A stretch of DNA of 5,549 nt from Thermoleophilia bacterium. Its GTDB lineage: Bacteria; Actinomycetota; Thermoleophilia; Gaiellales; SKUG01. A model generated the notes under the pieces. It worked only from the letters and a program-made list of their open reading frames with translations. It searched no databases and had not been told where the DNA came from. Position 1 is the stretch's first letter. Each line of letters starts with the position of its first letter. Below, in pieces: positions 1 to 5,033 of this stretch. Location of the stretch: assembly GCA_007122215.1 (NCBI GenBank), contig SKUG01000283.1, positions 1 to 5,549 on the forward strand, read 5' to 3'. A program made the translations under genes and the position numbers.

Positions 1-159
1 GAGGTCCTCGACCCCGGCGGACGGGTCATCGCGACCGGGACCGTCGGGCCCACGGGCCAGGTGGAGCTTCACCTGCCGGCCCTGGCACCGGGCACGCACA
101 CGGTTCGCATCTCCCACCCCGAGCTGACCGACATCGAGCGGCAGGTCGATGTCAGCTGA
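1..159 (+). CDS. C-terminal end of a protein with a bacterial Ig-like (beta-sandwich) module, 5'-truncated by the window
   Basis: Frame 1 is open from the first base to a TGA at 157-159 and gives the last 52 residues of a longer protein. The segment alternates short beta-strand-like stretches with Gly/Pro turns. It contains the phrase LPALAPGTHTVRISH (residues 29-43 of the fragment), which resembles the last strands of bacterial Ig-like repeats (Big_3 type, where 'LPALAAGTHTVT' is common). Such modules usually sit at the C-terminus of secreted or wall-associated proteins. The catalytic or main domain, if any, lies outside the window, so the function is unknown. The stop codon lies inside the next gene, so the two overlap by 11 bases and are probably co-transcribed and translationally coupled. 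A carboxypeptidase-regulatory-like fold is an alternative. The reading frame is secure; the domain name is only suggestive. Confidence 0.6.
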   Translation, partial: EVLDPGGRVIATGTVGPTGQVELHLPALAPGTHTVRISHPELTDIERQVDVS

Positions 160-910
160 GGCCGTCAGTGAGCTGGCAGCAGCGATTGCCAGCGCCCGGC
201 ATGCCGTCGCCCTGACCGGTGCGGGCATGTCCACCGAGAGCGGCCTGCCCGACTACCGCGGCCCCGACGGGCTCTGGCGCAATCGACGGTTCGAGGAGCT
301 CGCGAGCATCCAGATGTGGGCCCGGGAGACCGTCGAGTTCTGGGAGTTCTACCGCATGCGGCTCGCCCACCTGTGGGACGCATCGCCCAACCCGGCCCAC
401 GAGGCGCTGGCATCGCTCGCTGCCCGTGGGCTGCTGGCCGCGATCGTCACCCAGAACGTCGATGGCCTCCATGCCGCCGCGGCGCTGGACGACACGCCCA
501 TCCACGAGGTCCATGGCACCCTGGCCCAGGCATGTTGCCTGGCCTGCGGGGCGAGCCTGCCGATGGACCAGGCAGGGTCGCGGGCGGCGACCAGCGCAGA
601 CGGCGTCCCCCGCTGCGACTGCGGAGCTGCGCTCAAGCCTGGCGTCGTGCTGTTCGGCGAGCAGCTCCCGCCCGCATTCGACGCGGCCCAGGTCGAGGTG
701 GGACGCTGCGACCTGCTGCTGGTGTGCGGGACCTCGCTCGCCGTGTGGCCGGTGGCCGGGCTCGCCGACGTGGCATCCGCACAGGGGGCGCGGATCGCGG
801 TGGTCAACGTCGGCGAGGGTGCCGCAGACGACATCGCCGACATCCGCATCGAGGGTCGGGTCGGCGAGGTGCTGCCACGCGTGGCGGACCTCGCCATCAC
901 GCTCCGGTGA
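149..910 (+). CDS. cobB: Sir2-family NAD-dependent protein deacylase (sirtuin)
   Basis: This cytosolic enzyme removes acyl groups from protein lysines using NAD+, releasing nicotinamide and O-acyl-ADP-ribose. The 253 residues match the usual bacterial sirtuin size. Visible motifs in order: the NAD-binding loop GAGMSTESGLPDYRG (24-38), TQNVDGLH (101-108), the catalytic His122 in HGT, a four-Cys zinc site (C130-x2-C133 and C156-x-C158), the KPGVVLFGE strand (163-171) and CGTSLAVWPV near the C-terminus. The motif Y68-x2-R71 inside WEFYRMR resembles the Tyr/Arg pair that reads succinyl or malonyl groups in SIRT5 and CobB. However, the NAD loop reads PDYRGPDG rather than the TFRxA type, so acyl preference is uncertain. 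The second zinc half is C-x-C, one residue shorter than the common C-x2-C. The ATG at 149 is chosen because the conserved domain begins within about 20 residues and a GAGCGG (136-141) lies 7 bases upstream. The cobB symbol is a family-level label only. Confidence 0.93.
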   Translation: MSAEAVSELAAAIASARHAVALTGAGMSTESGLPDYRGPDGLWRNRRFEELASIQMWARETVEFWEFYRMRLAHLWDASPNPAHEALASLAARGLLAAIVTQNVDGLHAAAALDDTPIHEVHGTLAQACCLACGASLPMDQAGSRAATSADGVPRCDCGAALKPGVVLFGEQLPPAFDAAQVEVGRCDLLLVCGTSLAVWPVAGLADVASAQGARIAVVNVGEGAADDIADIRIEGRVGEVLPRVADLAITLR

Positions 911-998
911 CCGCGCGGCCCGAACCGGACCAGTCGACGGTTGCCTTTTCCCGCGCGGGGTACAACCCCGGTACTGCAGGCTCACCGGCACGCACCGC
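911..998 (+). promoter_or_regulatory. 88-base gap upstream of the GGDEF gene, with a short inverted repeat; possible promoter
   Basis: This is the only sizeable non-coding gap on the plus strand. A perfect 6-bp inverted repeat, CGGGGT-aca-ACCCCG, occupies 956-970 and spans TACAAC (961-966), which resembles a -10 hexamer. TTGCCT at 941-946 resembles a -35 but the 14-base spacer is too short for a standard vegetative sigma factor. GGTAC occurs twice, 11 bases apart (959-963 and 970-974). No good Shine-Dalgarno precedes the ATG at 999. The repeat could be an operator, a small RNA hairpin or chance in GC-rich DNA. No T-run follows, so it is not a classical terminator for the sirtuin gene. Confidence 0.25.
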
Positions 999-2168
999 AT
1001 GCGACTGTACCTCCTCGACAGCTCGACCCACCAGGACAGCCCGTTCCGCCGCCCCGGCGTGCTGGACCGCATCGCCCCGTTCCTGGCCATCTACGTGCTG
1101 TCGATGCTGGCCCTGCTCCTCCAGCGGCCGCTGGTCCACGCGGAGTTCGCCCTGCTGGCGATCGGGGTGTTCGTGCTCGCTGCGGCCTGTGTCGCCGGGC
1201 TGCCATGGCATCGGCTTCCCCCGTGGATGGACCTGCTGCCACCCACCATGATGTTCGCGTTCACGGCGCTCGTTCGCCATGCCTATGGCGGCACGGAATC
1301 ACCGCTGGGCGTGCTGCTGCTCCTGCCGGTCTTCTGGCTCGCGCTCTACGGGACCATGCCCCAGCTCATGACGGGGATCTTCCTGCTCGGGGCAACCCTC
1401 GTTGCGCCCGTCTTCCTGGTGGGCGCACCGATGTATGGACCGGCCGACCTGCTGCGTGCCGAGCTCTGGCTGCTCGCAGCAGGCCTGCTGGGGGTTGCCA
1501 TGCACCAGCTCGTGGCCGAGGTACGCTGGCATGCGCGACAGTGGGAGCTGCGCGCCCACACTGATCAGCTGACGGGCCTGCCAAACCGCAGCGCCGTCGA
1601 GTCCGTGCTGGAACGCGAGCTCTCACGCCACGATCGTTCCGGGGCCCCGCTGGCCGTTGCCTTCCTCGACCTGGACCGCTTCAAGGACTTCAACGACGCC
1701 CATGGCCACCACGCCGGTGACGACCTGCTCGCTGCTGCCGCCGGGGCATGGTCGGGACAGCTGCGTGCGGCAGACGTCCTTGGGCGAATGGGCGGCGAGG
1801 AGTTCGTCGTGGTCTTCCCCGAGACCGATGTCGAGGCGGCAGTGGAGACGCTGGAGCGGCTACGGCTCGCCACCCCGAAGGGGCAGGACTTCTCGGCCGG
1901 CGTGGCCCGTGCCCGACCAGGCGACACCCCGCTGGGACTGCTGGCACGGGCAGATGAGCGCCTCTACGAGGCCAAGCGCAGCGGCCGGGGCCGCACGGTG
2001 TCGGGCACGCGCCCGTCACTGCCGGTGGCGGCCAGCCCCCGGCTCGTGGCCACGGTCATCGACCTTGGCGATGCCCCGTCCGGGGTGCCGGCCGTCGAGG
2101 GCCCCTCAGTCCGCGGCGAGCCCGGCGTGCCGGATGCCCGCCAGCCGCGCCGTGTCGAGCTTCCATGA
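999..2168 (+). CDS. Membrane-bound diguanylate cyclase (six-helix N-terminal region plus GGDEF domain)
   Basis: The predicted role is synthesis of cyclic di-GMP from two GTP, controlled by an N-terminal membrane sensor. Of 389 residues, about six hydrophobic helices span roughly 25-42, 48-67, 77-92, 103-117, 121-143 and 152-172. They resemble a MASE-type module but fit no family I can name. The GGDEF domain follows after a short linker, starting at HTDQLTGLPNR (187-197). It has metal-binding D224, the DLDRFKDFND strand, N232 and D241, and the active loop G265-G-E-E-F269. R256-A-A-D259 has the spacing of the inhibitory I-site, so product feedback is likely. The ATG at 999 is the first ATG, GTG or TTG in frame after the sirtuin stop. 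No strong ribosome site precedes it, so translation may be weak. After the domain ends near residue 334, a 55-residue Pro/Ala/Gly/Arg-rich tail runs into the convergent gene. No EAL domain is present. Confidence 0.9.
   Translation: MRLYLLDSSTHQDSPFRRPGVLDRIAPFLAIYVLSMLALLLQRPLVHAEFALLAIGVFVLAAACVAGLPWHRLPPWMDLLPPTMMFAFTALVRHAYGGTESPLGVLLLLPVFWLALYGTMPQLMTGIFLLGATLVAPVFLVGAPMYGPADLLRAELWLLAAGLLGVAMHQLVAEVRWHARQWELRAHTDQLTGLPNRSAVESVLERELSRHDRSGAPLAVAFLDLDRFKDFNDAHGHHAGDDLLAAAAGAWSGQLRAADVLGRMGGEEFVVVFPETDVEAAVETLERLRLATPKGQDFSAGVARARPGDTPLGLLARADERLYEAKRSGRGRTVSGTRPSLPVAASPRLVATVIDLGDAPSGVPAVEGPSVRGEPGVPDARQPRRVELP
2106..2168. other. 63-base tail-to-tail overlap of two convergent genes
   Basis: The plus-strand cyclase gene stops with TGA at 2166-2168. 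The minus-strand CDGSH/GOGAT gene stops at 2106-2108 (TCA on the plus strand). The last 20 codons of each are therefore antisense to the other. There is no intergenic space and no hairpin with a T-run here, so transcripts probably read into each other or end by Rho. Both stop codons were read directly. Confidence 0.85.
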
Positions 2169-3653
2169 GGTGAGCTCACCGGGATGGGCGTCGGCAATGC
2201 GCTCGTGCCCGCACGCCCGGGCCAGCATCGCAACGACGCTTGCCGAAGCACGCAGGAAGCGCTCGACGCGCTCGGCTGCCAGGTCGACGTCCAGCCTGCG
2301 GCGCAGCTCCGGATCCTGCGTCGCGATGCCGGCCGGGCACTGGTTCGTGTTGCAGATGCGCGCCCCGACACAGCCGGCGGCCTGGATGGCGGCGTTGGCC
2401 ACGGCCACGGCATCGGCACCGAGCGCGAGGGCCTTGTAGACCTCGTCCGGCAGGCGGATGCCACCCGTCGCGACCAGGGTGACGTCACTGGCGCCGTGGG
2501 CATCCAGGAAGCGGCGTGCACGGGGAATCGCGGCCATCAGCGGCAGCGAGATGTTGTCCCGCACGAAGGTCGGGGCTGCGCCCGTACCGCCCCCTCGCCC
2601 ATCGACGATGACGTAGTCCGCACCAGCCTCGAGGACGAACGCGAGGTCCTCCTCGAGCCGGTTGGCACTGAGCTTGAACCCGATCGGGACGCCACCGCTG
2701 GCCTCGCGGACGCGCCCGGCCAGCTCCGCGAAGTCCCCTGGCGTTCGCAGGTCGGCAAACGCTGCCGGGGAGACGACCGCCGTCCCGGGCTCGACGCCAC
2801 GGACCTCGGCGATCTCGGGCGTGACCTTGCTGGCGGGCAGGTGACCGCCCACCCCCGTCTTGGCCGCCTGTCCGCCCTTGAAGTGGAAGGCCGCGATCGA
2901 GCTGAGCACCTCGTCGGTCATCCCGAACTCGCCACTGCCCAGCTCGAAGAGGTAACGCTCGTTGGCGGCGCGCTCGGCATCCAGCGAGCCGCCCTCTCCC
3001 GAGCAGGTTGCCGTGCCGGCCGCGGCGCTGCCACGTGCCAGCGCGACCTTGGCCTCTGCCGAGATCGCACCGAAGCTCATGTCGGAGACCATGATCGGCA
3101 TGCTGATGTGCAGCGGGCGCGCGGCGCGGGGACCGATCACGACCTCGAGGTCGACGGGGTGGTCGTCCTCGAGCGGCCGGGTGGCAAGCTGTGCCGGCAG
3201 CAGCTGGATGTCGGCCCATCCGGGCAGCTCTGCGCGGGGCACGCCCATGGCTGCCGATGGCCCATGGCCCTCGACCCCCCGGGTGGCGAGGGCGTGGACG
3301 AGCTCGAGCGTGGGCTCCTCGTCGGTGTTGCGCGGCGCAGGCGGAGCATCGGCGGCCCCGCTCCCGCCGGACGCCTGCGGTGTGGCATCCTCGCCGTCCC
3401 CCTCGGCAGGCAGCGAGGAGTGGGAGCCATCGCAGTAGGGCGGGTTGGAGGTGTGCTTGCAGCGGCACAGCGCCCGGGAACCATCCTCCTCCGGGGAGAA
3501 CTCCAGCGGGGAGAAGCCGGTGCCCGCGTGTGAGCCGTCACAGAATGGCTGGCTCGCCGAGCGGCCGCAGGTGCACCACCAGTAGGTCTCCCCCGCTGTG
3601 AGGTCGACGTTGGTAGGCGAGCGATCGGCGATCGTCGGACGCTCGTCGGTCAT
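2106..3653 (-). CDS. Two CDGSH iron-sulfur domains fused to an FMN-binding glutamate-synthase-like domain
   Basis: This is a 515-residue predicted cytosolic redox enzyme. Residues 20-80 hold two CDGSH motifs, each with a full C-x-C-x2-(S/T)-x3-P-x-C-D-G-S-H signature: C27, C29, C38, H42 and C63, C65, C74, H78. Each should bind one [2Fe-2S] cluster. An acidic Gly/Ala/Pro linker (81-113) follows. Residues about 145-490 match the central FMN/synthase barrel of glutamate synthase: VSDMSFGAIS (189-198), CSGEGG (217-222), FKGGQAAKTGVGGHLP (258-273), DGRGGGTGAAP (351-361) and TGGIR (396-400). The [3Fe-4S] motif C428-x5-C434-x4-C439 is intact and leads into CPAGIATQDPELR, as in GltB. There is no N-terminal Cys glutaminase domain, so it cannot be a complete GltB. 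It belongs to the stand-alone 'FMN-binding glutamate synthase family', whose reactions are mostly unknown; a methylamine-glutamate transferase subunit is a more distant alternative. The ATG lies 3 bases after the upstream stop, with an ACGAGG-like ribosome site inside that gene. The stop lies within the convergent cyclase gene. Confidence 0.9.
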   Translation of the reverse strand: MTDERPTIADRSPTNVDLTAGETYWWCTCGRSASQPFCDGSHAGTGFSPLEFSPEEDGSRALCRCKHTSNPPYCDGSHSSLPAEGDGEDATPQASGGSGAADAPPAPRNTDEEPTLELVHALATRGVEGHGPSAAMGVPRAELPGWADIQLLPAQLATRPLEDDHPVDLEVVIGPRAARPLHISMPIMVSDMSFGAISAEAKVALARGSAAAGTATCSGEGGSLDAERAANERYLFELGSGEFGMTDEVLSSIAAFHFKGGQAAKTGVGGHLPASKVTPEIAEVRGVEPGTAVVSPAAFADLRTPGDFAELAGRVREASGGVPIGFKLSANRLEEDLAFVLEAGADYVIVDGRGGGTGAAPTFVRDNISLPLMAAIPRARRFLDAHGASDVTLVATGGIRLPDEVYKALALGADAVAVANAAIQAAGCVGARICNTNQCPAGIATQDPELRRRLDVDLAAERVERFLRASASVVAMLARACGHERIADAHPGELTSWKLDTARLAGIRHAGLAAD

Positions 3654-3656
3654 CGC

Positions 3657-4334
3657 TCAGGCAGCCTCGTCGGCAGCAGCGTCACCGGTGATCCATGCCT
3701 CGAGCTCCTCGATGGGGATCAGGCCGCCGTGCCGGTGGACGACCGTCCCCTCCTCATCGAGCATCACGAAGAAGGGGGTGCCGGTCATCCCGAACGCCGA
3801 GGATGCGGTGTTGAGCTGGTCGTCGAGCAGCACCGGGGCCATCCAGCCCTCCTCCTCGAGCCACTGCTGCGGCGGGTACTTGGGCTGTCCCTCGCGCGTC
3901 ATGGTTGCCATCGACAGCACCTGTGCTCCCTCCGGCGGCGTGTCGCCCCAGCGCGCCACGAGGTCCTCCACCTCCGACTGGCAGTGGGGGCACCAGTGGG
4001 CGAGGAAGACGATCACCTGGGCCCGGCCGGGCTCGCCGATCGTCATCGGTCGGGCATCGACGCCCATCATCTGCCCCTCCACCACGGGGGCCGTCATCCC
4101 GACGGCAGGATCGGTCTCGGCACCGGTGAACTGTGGCAGCGAGTCCCCGGTCACGGTGACCTCACCGAACGATGGTCCGAGCTCGCTGGCCTGCTCGTCG
4201 CCCGGGGAGCGGTTCTCGGCGATCGCGATCACCGCGACGACGACCGCGATGGCCAGCACGATGCCGCCAACCACCCAGAATGCCGTGAGGTCACGCCCCT
4301 CGGCTGCCTTGCCGCCTGATCCCTGTCGTGCCAT
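3657..4334 (-). CDS. Membrane-anchored thioredoxin-fold oxidoreductase with CPHC active site (TlpA/DsbA-like)
   Basis: The predicted role is thiol-disulfide exchange on the outer face of the cytoplasmic membrane. Of 225 residues, a short basic N-terminus is followed by one hydrophobic helix (about 18-39) with no lipobox, suggesting a signal anchor. The thioredoxin domain begins near AVGMTAPVV (77-85). It has the strand QVIVFLAHW, the active site W114-C115-P-H-C118 and the cis-proline loop G185-T-P187-F-F. CPHC is the active-site pair of E. coli DsbA and is usually oxidising, while the overall layout (anchor, AVGxxAP start, short inserts) is TlpA/ResA-like. The gene lies 69 bases downstream of dsbB and 3 bases upstream of the CDGSH/GOGAT gene. 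It is therefore the likely partner that DsbB re-oxidises. A reductase role, for example in cytochrome c maturation, is less likely because no ccm or res genes are seen. The ATG has a strong ribosome site. Confidence 0.85.
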   Translation of the reverse strand: MARQGSGGKAAEGRDLTAFWVVGGIVLAIAVVVAVIAIAENRSPGDEQASELGPSFGEVTVTGDSLPQFTGAETDPAVGMTAPVVEGQMMGVDARPMTIGEPGRAQVIVFLAHWCPHCQSEVEDLVARWGDTPPEGAQVLSMATMTREGQPKYPPQQWLEEEGWMAPVLLDDQLNTASSAFGMTGTPFFVMLDEEGTVVHRHGGLIPIEELEAWITGDAAADEAA

Positions 4335-4344
4335 GGCTGCTCGT

Positions 4345-4350
4345 CCTCCC
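4345..4350 (-). promoter_or_regulatory. Strong Shine-Dalgarno (GGGAGG) for the CPHC oxidoreductase
   Basis: On the minus strand GGGAGG lies 10 bases before the ATG at 4334-4332. It is the best ribosome-binding site in the window and fixes this start. It sits in the 69-base gap between dsbB and this gene, which otherwise shows no terminator or clear promoter. This suggests one transcript with independent translation initiation. Confidence 0.6.
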
Positions 4351-4403
4351 CTGTGGACCTGCGTGTGCGTGCCGGCCCCGTGGAGGGACCAGCGACTCCG
4401 ATG

Positions 4404-4985
4404 CTACCTGCTGCTGCCGCTACCGTCGGACGACACTCGCCCGAGCCGCTCGGCCCGGCGGTCGAGCAGCAGCAGCGCGATGACGGCCGCGAACGCCGTC
4501 AGGGCGAGCATCGGGATCGTGATGTAGCCGAACTCGTTGAGGAAGCGCGCAGTACACGGGGCCGAGGCATCGCAGGAGACCGCCGACTGGTCGGGGAAGA
4601 CCTGCAGCTGGTAGTGGTAGGCGGCGATCGCAGCGCCGATGCCTGCCAGCGGCAGGGCGTAGGGCCGCACGTCCCGGTCGTTGCGGACGGTTGCAATCAG
4701 CAGCACGAGCGCCAGCGGGTACATGGCGATCCGCTGGTACCAGCAGAGCAGGCACGGGGTGTACCCGGCGACCTCCGAGAAGTAGAGGCTGCCGAGCGTG
4801 GCCACGGTGGCCACCCCCGCTGCCAGCGGCAGGGCCGAGTCGCGAAGGCCCGCGGCAAGGCCGTCGAGGACGCGGCGCGGCCAGCCGAGGACGTGGCTGC
4901 CCCCCCAGGCAAGGGCCAGGGCGACGAGGGCAGCCTGGACCAGCACGGCAAGGATCGCAAGGATGAGGGTGACGGCCTCGTTCAT
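4404..4985 (-). CDS. dsbB: Disulfide bond formation protein B (DsbB/BdbC-type quinone reductase)
   Basis: This integral membrane protein re-oxidises a DsbA-like partner and passes the electrons to membrane quinone. The signature T77-P-C78-L-L-C81-W-Y-Q-R85-I-A-M-Y-P is the classic first Cys pair plus the conserved Arg that contacts quinone (R48 in E. coli DsbB). The second pair, C138-x5-C144, lies in the outer loop before ARFLNEFGYITIPMLALTAF (145-164), which closely resembles Gram-positive BdbC. Hydrophobic helices span about 5-27, 53-71, 86-100, 108-124 and 154-175. The first is extra relative to the four-helix family core, and the 193-residue length exceeds BdbC (about 140). The ATG at 4985-4983 has only a weak ribosome site; a start inside the first helix cannot be excluded. 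The gene follows the hydrolase gene by 48 bases and precedes its probable partner, the CPHC protein. The short Ser/Gly-rich C-terminus (about 185-193) is cytoplasmic. Confidence 0.93.
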   Translation of the reverse strand: MNEAVTLILAILAVLVQAALVALALAWGGSHVLGWPRRVLDGLAAGLRDSALPLAAGVATVATLGSLYFSEVAGYTPCLLCWYQRIAMYPLALVLLIATVRNDRDVRPYALPLAGIGAAIAAYHYQLQVFPDQSAVSCDASAPCTARFLNEFGYITIPMLALTAFAAVIALLLLDRRAERLGRVSSDGSGSSR

Positions 4986-5033
4986 CTGCTGATGCTTGCC
5001 CGCCTGTACCGGCTTTCATGCCCGCAGGGCGCG

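Noticed and set aside
219..998. In-frame upstream extension of the cyclase to an ATG at 219
   Set aside because: The extension lies inside the sirtuin in another frame and reads as Arg/Pro/Ser-rich nonsense. Membrane and GGDEF sequence starts only after 999.
152..1090. A 312-codon open frame on the minus strand, antisense to the sirtuin
   Set aside because: It has no domain-like pattern and overlaps a fully conserved sirtuin gene and the start of the cyclase.
2121..2134. CCGGC/GCCGG inverted repeat in the convergent overlap as a bidirectional terminator
   Set aside because: The stem is at most 5 bp with a loop too small to form fully, and there is no T-run on either strand.
2184..3533. A 449-codon open frame on the plus strand, antisense to the CDGSH/GOGAT gene
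   Set aside because: Its product is low-complexity Arg/Gly/Ala-rich sequence with no motif, while the minus strand encodes an unmistakable enzyme. It is a typical GC-rich shadow.
3598..4527. A 309-codon plus-strand open frame antisense to the CPHC oxidoreductase
   Set aside because: It is Ser/Pro-rich with no recognisable motif, and the opposite strand has a clear thioredoxin-fold gene with a strong ribosome site.
5002..5030. Near-palindrome GCCtGTACcGGC (5002-5013) and a 4-bp hairpin (5020-5030) in the hydrolase-dsbB gap
   Set aside because: Both are short, expected by chance at this GC content, and lack a T-run or promoter elements. Not enough to call an operator or terminator.
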